Source: Rhizobiaceae bacterium (GTDB lineage: Bacteria; Pseudomonadota; Alphaproteobacteria; Rhizobiales; Rhizobiaceae). Taken from it: a stretch of 55,952 nucleotides of DNA. Positions 39,958-47,144 of this stretch are shown one piece after another. The notes under the pieces were generated by a model. That model ran no database searches. It saw nothing but the letters and a program-made list of their open reading frames with translations, and was not told where the DNA came from. Made by a program: the position numbers and the translations under genes. The stretch spans positions 1 to 55,952 of the forward strand of contig JANQMU010000050.1 in assembly GCA_028279875.1 (NCBI GenBank), given 5' to 3'. Position 1 is the stretch's first letter; every line of letters starts with the position of its first letter.

Positions 39958-40110
39958 GGTCTCCGTCCGCAATCGGCGTGATTGCCCGCATAGATCAGGG
40001 CAGTGTGGCTGTGATCCGCTGGTCCCGCAAAGGGCGCGCCCGGCTATAATGTAGGCTCAGTTCGATAGAAGTCGAGTTGCGCAAACCACTTTGGCATTGA
40101 GGGGAATCGT

Positions 40111-40139
40111 TTGACAAGACACTATATTGCAAATAGAAC
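40111..40139 (+). promoter_or_regulatory. Probable ssb promoter overlapping the SOS box
   Basis: TTGACA (40111-40116), 17 bases, then TAGAAC (40134-40139). The -10 overlaps the left half of the LexA-type box at 40136-40150, so LexA binding would block it. It lies about 130 bases before ssb. On the other strand, TTGTTC-N17-CAATAT spans the same box and could drive uvrA. The uvrA-ssb gap is 39958-40274 (317 bases) and holds no gene. Confidence 0.5.
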
Positions 40140-40150
40140 ATAATGTGAAC
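40136..40150. promoter_or_regulatory. LexA (SOS) box, GAAC-N7-GAAC
   Basis: GAAC (40136-40139), seven bases, GAAC (40147-40150) is an exact match to the alphaproteobacterial LexA direct-repeat operator (GTTC-N7-GTTC on the opposite strand). It sits between the divergent uvrA and ssb genes and overlaps candidate promoters in both directions, so both genes are probably SOS-induced. Confidence 0.85.
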
Positions 40151-40274
40151 AAAAAAGCTCCTGTGGATAGCGATATCGGACCAGACACCCGTTCGGGGGA
40201 TAGTCTATGATCGCCTGAAACAGTGATGTTGGTCGCCATCAATGGCGGCCGGTTGTGATGTGTGAGGATTGATC

Positions 40275-40745
40275 ATGGCAGGCAGTGTCAACAAAGTCAT
40301 TTTGGTCGGAAATCTGGGAGCGGACCCGGAAATCCGTCGCACGCAGGACGGCCGGCCGATTGCCAACCTGCGGGTTGCAACATCCGAAAGCTGGCGCGAC
40401 CGCAACACCGGCGAGCGGCGCGAGCGCACCGAATGGCACCGGGTGGTGATATTCAGCGAGGGCCTTTGCAAGATCGCCGAGCAATATCTGCGCAAGGGAT
40501 CGAAGGTCTATCTGGAAGGACAGTTGCAGACCCGCAAATGGCAGGACCAGAGCGGGCAGGACAGATATTCGACCGAGGTCGTGCTGCAGGGTTTCAATTC
40601 CACGCTGACAATGCTCGACGGGCGCGCCGATTCATCCGCCGGAGCCGGTGGCGGCTTTGGTGACAGCCCCCAGGATGCCGGCCAGTCCGCACCAGCCCAG
40701 GAAGGTGGCTTTTCGCGGGATATGGATGACGAGATCCCGTTCTGA
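40275..40745 (+). CDS. ssb: Single-stranded DNA-binding protein
   Basis: SSB, 156 residues, coats single-stranded DNA in replication, repair and recombination. OB-fold core: [36 protein letters not shown], then [11 protein letters not shown] and [31 protein letters not shown]. After it comes a Gly/Ala/Gln-rich linker and the conserved acidic tip DMDDEIPF, which recruits partner proteins. ATG 40275 follows GAGG by eight bases. Confidence 0.97.
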   Translation: MAGSVNKVILVGNLGADPEIRRTQDGRPIANLRVATSESWRDRNTGERRERTEWHRVVIFSEGLCKIAEQYLRKGSKVYLEGQLQTRKWQDQSGQDRYSTEVVLQGFNSTLTMLDGRADSSAGAGGGFGDSPQDAGQSAPAQEGGFSRDMDDEIPF

Positions 40746-40787
40746 CCGCCATTGCGCGAAGACGGAACCGATTGGAAAGGCTGAGAC

Positions 40788-41183
40788 GTGTTGCGTTCCG
40801 CGGGACTCTCATTATCCCTGACGGCGGCTTTGGCTTGCTCTCCACTTGTGCCTGCCTTTTCCCCGGCAACATTCGCCGGCGAGGTAGATGTCGTCGCCGT
40901 TGACGCGACACGCCAGTCGAACGGCATGTGGCGGTTTTCCGTCACGCTCCGCCATGATGATGAGGGCTGGGATCACTACGCCAACCGATGGGATGTGGTC
41001 GGGCCCGACGGGACGGTCTATGGCGAGCGCGTCCTGGCGCATCCGCATGTCGACGAACAGCCCTTCACGCGAAGCCTGTCCGGTGTTGCGATCCCGGACG
41101 ATGTCCGCCAGGTCATCATACGCGGCAATGACAGTGTTCACGGCCTTGGCGGTGTCGAGCGGACGGTCGACCTGATCCGCTAA
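40788..41183 (+). CDS. Small exported protein of unknown function
   Basis: A 131-residue protein with an N-terminal signal peptide (MLRSAGLSLSLTAALACSPLVPAFSPATFAGE). The mature part is a small beta-rich domain with WRFSVTLRHDDEGWDHYANRWDVVGPDGTVYGERVLAHPHVDEQPFTRSLSGV. I recognise no named family; the single-domain, His- and Asp-rich pattern suggests a periplasmic beta-sandwich. GTG 40788 is the start, with GGAAAGG upstream. It follows ssb by 42 bases. Confidence 0.65.
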   Translation: MLRSAGLSLSLTAALACSPLVPAFSPATFAGEVDVVAVDATRQSNGMWRFSVTLRHDDEGWDHYANRWDVVGPDGTVYGERVLAHPHVDEQPFTRSLSGVAIPDDVRQVIIRGNDSVHGLGGVERTVDLIR

Positions 41184-41306
41184 TGACCGCCGCCGGGGTC
41201 GACAACCCCCTGTCAAATGACCATATCTATCCGCGACGTCGGGACGGCGTTCTGGACATGACGGGGCACGATTATCAACGAACAGATCGATAATTATTGC
41301 GAACGC

Positions 41307-41933
41307 GTGGGGCCGGCCTTCTGGGCTGAACCGGTCAATGCCGTGACCAATCTGGCGTTCATCGTCTCGGCAATTCTCGTCCTGCTTGCCTGGCATCGGA
41401 CGACGCAACGCTCGCCATCCGGCCTGTTTCTGGGCCTCCTGATCGGCATCATTGGAATAGGATCCTTCCTGTTCCATACCTTTGCAACCGTTTGGGCGGC
41501 GGCGGCAGACAGCCTGCCGATCCTGGTGTTTATTCTGACATATCTCTATCTGGCGGTGCGCCATTACATCGGACTGACCATGTGGGCCAGTCTCATTGCC
41601 ACCGCGGCATATATACCCGTCAGCTTCCTTCTGGTGCCCCTTCTGTCGCCGATTGTCGGATCGTCGTCAGGTTATGTGCCGGCCCTGCTTGCCATATTCA
41701 TCGTCGGCATTTTGATGCTTGGCCGCAACAGGCCATTGGCGTCGGGACTGATCGTTACCGGGATCGTGTTTTTCTTCTCAATCGCCTTTCGCATGGCCGA
41801 TGAAGCGTTTTGCGCAGCCCTGCCGCTCGGCACCCATTTCATGTGGCATCTCTTGAACGCTGTGGTTCTTTACCGTTTGGCTCTTATCTATCTTCGCCAC
41901 GTGGAGCAGGGCCGCACTCAGCCCGCGTCGTAA
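41307..41933 (+). CDS. Ceramidase-like membrane protein (start possibly frameshifted)
   Basis: A membrane protein of the alkaline ceramidase/PAQR-like (CREST) superfamily. It has about seven hydrophobic helices, with metal-site motifs GSFLFHTFATVWAAAADSLPI (His, Asp) and GTHFMWHLLNA (H-x3-H). The GTG at 41307 is the first ordinary start, giving 208 residues. The frame stays open to 41262 and encodes INEQIDNYCER just before GPAFWAEP; the CER segment, with a likely ligand Glu, belongs to the family. No ATG lies in that extension. An ATG at 41258 is out of frame by one base across GGGG (41263-41266). So the real start is unusual, or a one-base insertion is present. Confidence 0.7.
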   Translation: MGPAFWAEPVNAVTNLAFIVSAILVLLAWHRTTQRSPSGLFLGLLIGIIGIGSFLFHTFATVWAAAADSLPILVFILTYLYLAVRHYIGLTMWASLIATAAYIPVSFLLVPLLSPIVGSSSGYVPALLAIFIVGILMLGRNRPLASGLIVTGIVFFFSIAFRMADEAFCAALPLGTHFMWHLLNAVVLYRLALIYLRHVEQGRTQPAS

Positions 41934-42047
41934 GGGAAATGCGTGCGGGTGACCCGAGGACACCCGGTCGACATGCGCTTCATGGTCCCCGAACCAACGT
42001 ATCGATCGGGCTTGCCGCCGCAGGGACGGCGCTTGCGTTGCGTGACG

Positions 42048-44885
42048 TCAGAAAAACCCGCGCCGCTGCCACCAGCCGGCCTTTTTCGGCTTCTCATCAT
42101 CGCTTGCATCGGATTGGGCCGACGACGAGGTGACCTTGGGTTCGGCCGGTGCCTGATCCGCCGCAGCCGCACGCCGACGGCTTTTTCGAGGCTCCGCCGC
42201 GACATCGGCCTCGCTGACGTCCAGACCGGGAAGGCGGCTGGTATCTCCGCCATTGGCCATGCTGTCCGCCGGTGCCTCCAACGGAGCCGGCTGCACATCA
42301 AGCGGCGAGGCGGTAGCCACGGCCTCCTCGACTTCAGGGCTCCTCTTGCGGCGCGTGTTGCGGCGCTTTTTCGGTGGCTCGTCACCATCGTCATTGACGC
42401 TGTCGGGTTCAGCCGCCGCCTCGATCGCCGGCTGGGGAGCATCCGCGTCACCGGGTAGTGGTGCCGGCACCTCCTGGTCATCGCCTGTCTCGGCATCGAC
42501 CGCTTCACCGGCGTCGACCCCGGTTGAAGCTGCCATCTCCGGATCGCGGTTCCGCTTGCCGCCGCGCTTGCCCCGGCGCCGGCGCTTTTTGCGCGGTTCG
42601 CCATCGTCTTCAGACCGGGCTGCATCGGATGTTGCGTCCCGGCTTCCTCCGTCGACATTGTCGGCAGACTGCGTTTCCGCATTGTCGCCATTGCCGCGCC
42701 CGCCACGCCGTCTGCGACGCCGCTTGCGTTTTCGCCCGTTATCATCGTCCTCGCCGCCGGATACCGTGTCTTCGGCCCCATCGTCGAACGAATCGGCATC
42801 CGCGTCGATCTGGACGCTGGAGTCGATGATCACCGGGGTTTCGACCGCTGTGCCCTGATCGATGGCGACATGCTGCTGTCCGATGGAGGCATCGGCCGCA
42901 ACGGTGATCGTCACGCCGAACCGGGTCTCCAGCTCAATGATCGTGTCGCGCTTCTGGTTGAGCAGGTAGAGCGCGATCTCCGGCATCGTCCGCACGGAGA
43001 TATTGTGCTTGGTGCTGCGCAGCAGATGTTCTTCCGCCGTTCGCAGGACATGGAGCGCGACCGAGGAATCGGAGCGGATATAGCCGGTGCCGCCGCAGTG
43101 CTCGCAGACCTGCATGGTGCTTTCGAGCACACTTGCGCGGATCCGCTGGCGCGACATTTCCAGAAGGCCGAAATGCGAAATCCGGCCCACCTGAATGCGC
43201 GCCCGGTCGCTTTTCAGGCAATCCTTCAGCTTCTTCTCGACGGCGCGATTGTTGCGCTTTTCCTCCATATCGATGAAATCGATGACAATCAGCCCGGCCA
43301 TGTCGCGCAGCCGCAGCTGGCGCGCCACCTCTGCCGCTGCCTCCAGATTGGTCCGCAGCGCCGTATCCTCGATGGAATGTTCCTTGGTGGAGCGTCCCGA
43401 GTTGACGTCGATGGCAACCAGCGCCTCGGTCTGGTTGATGATGATATAGCCACCGGATTTGAGGGTCACCTGCGGCTGCAGCATCTTGTCGAGTTGCGCT
43501 TCGATGCCGGACCTTGCAAAGATCGGCTGCACCTCCCGATAGGGCTGCACGGCCTTTGCATGGCTCGGCATCAGCATCTTCATGAAGTCTTTGGCTTCGC
43601 GATAGCCGTTTTCGCCGGAGACGATGATCTCGCCGATGTCCTTGTTGTAAAGGTCGCGGATCGACCTTTTAATCAGGCTGCCTTCCTCATAGACCAGGCA
43701 GGGCGCCGTCGAGGAAAGCGTCAGGTTGCGGACATTTTCCCACAGCCGCATCAGATATTCGAAATCGCGTTTGATCTCGCTCTTGGTCCGGTTGGCGCCG
43801 GCCGTGCGCAAAATCACGCCCATGCCCTGCGGAACGTCCAGGCCCCTGGCGATTTCCTTCAGGCGCTTGCGGTCCTGCACATTGGTGATCTTGCGCGAGA
43901 TGCCGCCGCCGCGCGCCGTGTTCGGCATGAGCACCGAATAGCGTCCCGCCAGCGACAGATAGGTGGTCAGCGCCGCGCCCTTGTTGCCGCGCTCCTCCTT
44001 GACGACTTGCACAAGCAGGATCTGGCGGCGTTTGATGACCTCCTGAATGCGATATTGCTTCCGTGGTTTCCGGGCCCGGTCGGGGACCTCCTCCAGCGCA
44101 TCCTCGGCGCCGACGGATTCGATCCGGCCATTTTCCTCCTCGTCATCCTCCTCGTCGTCCTGATCGTCATCAGGATCGCTCTCCTCGACGGGCGCATCCT
44201 TGACATCCACCGCTTCCGAGATTTCATCGGCGTCAACCGCCGCGGCAATGGAATCGGGCGGCGTGTCCTTTGCCGGTTTTTCATCGGCATCAGCATCGGA
44301 TGAAGGCTCCGCCTCGGCTTCCTCAGGCTCCGGCGTAGAGGGTGTTTCTGCGTCCGCCGCCTCGATTGATGGCGCCGGGTCCGACTCCGTGTCGGCGGCG
44401 CCAACCGTGATTTCGATCTTTTCGGGTTCCTCCGCTGGCGACGACGTGTCGTCGGCGTCGGACGGCTCCGCCTCCGCGGCTGCGGTATCAGCCGGTTCCG
44501 CCTTGGCCTCGCGTTTCGATTTGCTGCGGCTGCGCCGGGTTCGTGTCTTGCGTTTGGCCGGCTTTTCGGTGTCGCCGTCCTCGTCCTCGGCACGCGCCTC
44601 TTCGGCTTCCGCCTCGATCAGCGCCTGCCGGTCGGCCACCGGAATCTGGTAGTAGTCTGGATGGATTTCGGAAAAGGCGAGAAAGCCGTGGCGGTTGCCG
44701 CCATATTCGACAAAGGCCGCCTGCAGGGATGGTTCGACCCGGGTTACCTTCGCCAGATAAATATTGCCTCGCAGCTGCTTTTTGTGCTGCGATTCGAAGT
44801 CGAATTCCTCAATTCGGTTTCCACGTACGACGACGACGCGCGTTTCTTCCTCGTGGGACGCGTCGATCAGCATTTTGTCTGCCAT
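42048..44885 (-). CDS. rne: Ribonuclease E
   Basis: Main endoribonuclease of the RNA degradosome, 945 residues. The N-terminal S1 domain (RGNIYLAKVTRVEPSLQAAFVEYGGNRHGFL) is split by about 185 residues of very acidic and basic low-complexity sequence before RKQYRIQEVIKRRQILLVQVVKEERGNKGAALT. Catalytic Asp residues lie in ALVAIDVNSGRST (near 490) and GLIVIDFIDMEEKRNN (near 535). The zinc-link reads CEHCGGTGYIR. The C-terminal third is Arg-rich and acidic, ending KKAGWWQRRGFF; a GWW tail binds PNPase in Caulobacter RNase E. The upstream gap holds possible leader hairpins. Confidence 0.96.
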   Translation of the reverse strand: MADKMLIDASHEEETRVVVVRGNRIEEFDFESQHKKQLRGNIYLAKVTRVEPSLQAAFVEYGGNRHGFLAFSEIHPDYYQIPVADRQALIEAEAEEARAEDEDGDTEKPAKRKTRTRRSRSKSKREAKAEPADTAAAEAEPSDADDTSSPAEEPEKIEITVGAADTESDPAPSIEAADAETPSTPEPEEAEAEPSSDADADEKPAKDTPPDSIAAAVDADEISEAVDVKDAPVEESDPDDDQDDEEDDEEENGRIESVGAEDALEEVPDRARKPRKQYRIQEVIKRRQILLVQVVKEERGNKGAALTTYLSLAGRYSVLMPNTARGGGISRKITNVQDRKRLKEIARGLDVPQGMGVILRTAGANRTKSEIKRDFEYLMRLWENVRNLTLSSTAPCLVYEEGSLIKRSIRDLYNKDIGEIIVSGENGYREAKDFMKMLMPSHAKAVQPYREVQPIFARSGIEAQLDKMLQPQVTLKSGGYIIINQTEALVAIDVNSGRSTKEHSIEDTALRTNLEAAAEVARQLRLRDMAGLIVIDFIDMEEKRNNRAVEKKLKDCLKSDRARIQVGRISHFGLLEMSRQRIRASVLESTMQVCEHCGGTGYIRSDSSVALHVLRTAEEHLLRSTKHNISVRTMPEIALYLLNQKRDTIIELETRFGVTITVAADASIGQQHVAIDQGTAVETPVIIDSSVQIDADADSFDDGAEDTVSGGEDDDNGRKRKRRRRRRGGRGNGDNAETQSADNVDGGSRDATSDAARSEDDGEPRKKRRRRGKRGGKRNRDPEMAASTGVDAGEAVDAETGDDQEVPAPLPGDADAPQPAIEAAAEPDSVNDDGDEPPKKRRNTRRKRSPEVEEAVATASPLDVQPAPLEAPADSMANGGDTSRLPGLDVSEADVAAEPRKSRRRAAAADQAPAEPKVTSSSAQSDASDDEKPKKAGWWQRRGFF

Positions 44886-45127
44886 TTAAGAGATGCTCCT
44901 CGGCGGAACGCACTGGCCCGGGCCGACCGGGCGGACCCGCTCGGTCGTGTAGGGATGGTGCATCGCCGAATTTTCCTGTTCCTGCTCCGAACGAACGCAT
45001 TCTGTCGGCAGTGACCGGCCCGCCGCCTCGGCGGGTTCTGGTTGGGAGATCTGCGGTGAACTGCGTTGTCATGGACATTCCGAGCTGGAATATATGAATA
45101 TAAAGTCTTTTTCAGACCGATGAATTT

Positions 45128-45145
45128 CGCTCTCCTGAAAGAGCG
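45128..45145 (-). other. Hairpin in the rne upstream region
   Basis: CGCTCT (45128-45133) and AGAGCG (45140-45145) form a perfect 6-bp stem with a 6-base loop. It lies about 245 bases upstream of the rne start. RNase E genes often carry long structured leaders through which the enzyme controls its own mRNA, so this and CCCGG-gccga-CCGGG near 44918-44932 may belong to such a leader. This is inference. Confidence 0.3.
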
Positions 45146-45413
45146 GGCGGCCTTATGCCGCGGTTCGATGGCCGAACAGACGGCCGATATCGATTCACTT
45201 CAAGGTGTTGAGAAGCTATGACGTCAGACGAATGGCCCCATTGGCGCCATAATTCCCGTATGGGGTGGCTGCCGTGGTATGCCGGTTCTATCTCGTCAGC
45301 ATATCAACCCTCGATTCCGCTTTTATGATTTTGCGGACCTTCTTGCAAGAGGCAACAATTGGCGTTGCGGGCCCCGGCTCCGGCGCGGTGGATAAAACGT
45401 CTTTCGGAAACCG

Positions 45414-45449
45414 ATGGTTAACCATAAAATCATAGTGACCACTATGGTC
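45414..45449. repeat. Palindrome cluster in the rne-amidase gap
   Basis: Three dyads lie close together: ATGGTTAACCAT (45414-45425, perfect), CATAGTG-ac-CACTATG (45431-45446, perfect) and GACCA-cta-TGGTC (45437-45449, perfect and overlapping the previous one). They sit in the 791-base gap 44886-45676 between the divergent rne and amidase genes, where I see no credible gene. They look like operator sites; the regulator is unknown. Part of the first palindrome, TTAACCAT, resembles a CtrA half-site, but no second half is found at the right spacing. Confidence 0.5.
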
Positions 45450-45676
45450 GTTTCCGAGCCGGTCGGACCAGCTTGTGTAGCAAGGGCGCTCAGCGGTCGG
45501 CACCGTTTCGACCGATGATGAACCGGGTTTACCGAGGTCCGGCAGGCCGGTCACGGCACGAACACGAATGGGAATCGACGGAAAGCCGCCGCTGCCATAT
45601 TGTCATCATGGATGTCGTGTTGGCATCGGCTGCCGGCCGCCGTCGAAACCCCGATTAGGATCTGAATGATCACGCA

Positions 45677-46963
45677 ATGAACCTCCTTGCCTTAACTCCG
45701 GATGGATCGTCAAAGCACTGCTGCAGCGGGCTGACGAAGGCCGTGGCTCCGGCATGTTTCCTGCTCGTGCTGACCGTGCTCCTGGCGATGATTGGCGGCT
45801 CCGGCGCCCGCGCCGAAGCGGTGCCGGCTGCCGCTCCGCAACTCGTCGCTTATGATATGAGGGTCGCAGGAGATGAAATACGAACGCGTGTCGTGATTGA
45901 ATTCGAGCAGAAGCCTGAATTCTCGTTCCATCTGCTGGCATCGCCCCATCGCATGGTCGTCGATTTGCCCGAAACCCTGTTCGGTATCGATGACGATGTA
46001 GCGCGGTCACGCGGCCTGCTGTCCGACATTCGATTCGGGCTGATGGCGCCGGGACGCTCACGCATCGTGTTCAGCGCCATCGGACCGATGAAGCCTGAAA
46101 TGGCGAAGGTCATCGAAAACGGCGCCGGTGGCGGCTTCCGTATGGTTTTCGACCTTGTGGCCATATCCAACACTGAGTTCGACACGCTCATGCACGAGCA
46201 GCAATGGAGCGGATCGACACCGCGGTCCGGCAAGAGCGGACGCTTGGCGAAATCGGAGCCGGAAGCCAAAAAGCGCTTTACCGTTGCCATCGATCCCGGC
46301 CATGGCGGCATCGACGCCGGCGCGCGCGGGCGTAACGGCCTGCAGGAGAAAGATCTCACTCTTGAGATAAGCCAGACGCTGAAGGGGATTCTCGCCGACT
46401 ATGCCGACATTCGTGTCGTGATGACGCGTGAGGATGACCGGTTTGTCTCGCTGGCAGAGCGCGTTCGCATTGCCCGCCAGTATGAGGCGGATCTGTTTGT
46501 TTCCATCCATGCCGACTCCATCCGGCTTCGCGGTGTTCGCGGCGCCAGCGTCTACACCCTGTCGGACAAGGCGTCCGACAAGATGGCGCAGCAACTGGCG
46601 GCCAGCGAAAACCGTTCCGATCTGATTGCCGGTCTGTCGCTGGAGGACGAACCCGACGGCGTGGCCGATATTCTCATCGACCTGACCCGTCGGGAGACCC
46701 ATCTGTTTTCCGCCGGCATGGCCCGGTCGGTCGTTGACTCCTTCGAAGGAAACATCAAGCTGATCAACAACCCGATCCGGTCGGCCGGCTTTCGAGTGCT
46801 GCGCGCCCATGACGTTCCCTCCGTGCTGGTCGAACTTGGATATCTGTCCAACGTCGAGGACGAAAAACTTCTCCGCGATCCGAAATGGCGGGAGAAAACG
46901 GCTGTTCTGCTGGCCTCGGCAATCGATTCGTTTCGTCGCAAGACACGCAGCGTCAACAATTGA
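45677..46963 (+). CDS. amiC: N-acetylmuramoyl-L-alanine amidase (AmiC-like)
   Basis: Periplasmic zinc amidase, 428 residues, that cuts the bond between MurNAc and L-Ala during cell division. After a signal region (CFLLVLTVLLAMIGGSGARA) comes an AMIN domain (residues about 55-160) that targets peptidoglycan or the septum, then the Amidase_3 domain: IDPGHGGIDAGARG (zinc His near 208), GLQEKDLTLEI (zinc Glu), DLFVSIHADS (zinc His near 277) and VLVELGYLSNVEDE (catalytic Glu near 384). Followed by PBP1A after 181 bases. Confidence 0.93.
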   Translation: MNLLALTPDGSSKHCCSGLTKAVAPACFLLVLTVLLAMIGGSGARAEAVPAAAPQLVAYDMRVAGDEIRTRVVIEFEQKPEFSFHLLASPHRMVVDLPETLFGIDDDVARSRGLLSDIRFGLMAPGRSRIVFSAIGPMKPEMAKVIENGAGGGFRMVFDLVAISNTEFDTLMHEQQWSGSTPRSGKSGRLAKSEPEAKKRFTVAIDPGHGGIDAGARGRNGLQEKDLTLEISQTLKGILADYADIRVVMTREDDRFVSLAERVRIARQYEADLFVSIHADSIRLRGVRGASVYTLSDKASDKMAQQLAASENRSDLIAGLSLEDEPDGVADILIDLTRRETHLFSAGMARSVVDSFEGNIKLINNPIRSAGFRVLRAHDVPSVLVELGYLSNVEDEKLLRDPKWREKTAVLLASAIDSFRRKTRSVNN

Positions 46964-47144
46964 ACCGGCGGAGCGGCAGGCCGGTGGATTGTGACATTGA
47001 TGTCACATCCGTGCTCAATTGCCCTGAATCATTGAAACAATGTACATCTGGCCCTAATTTGCGCACAATCGCGCATCTATCCGGTTATGATGTCGGAACG
47101 CCGACTCACAGGTTCGCGATGGGAGCAATACCGGTAAGGAAGCG

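Noticed and set aside
41943..42458. Forward 171-codon frame over the rne 3' end
   Set aside because: Antisense to the Arg/Glu-rich RNase E tail; composition explains it.
45418..45431. CtrA box
   Set aside because: TTAACC is present but the second TTAA at seven bases is missing.
45288..45554. Reverse 88-codon frame in the rne-amidase gap
   Set aside because: No ribosome site, no recognisable domain, and it runs through the palindrome cluster.
45473..45658. Forward 61-codon frame before the amidase gene
   Set aside because: Arg-rich composition and lack of a start signal suggest chance.
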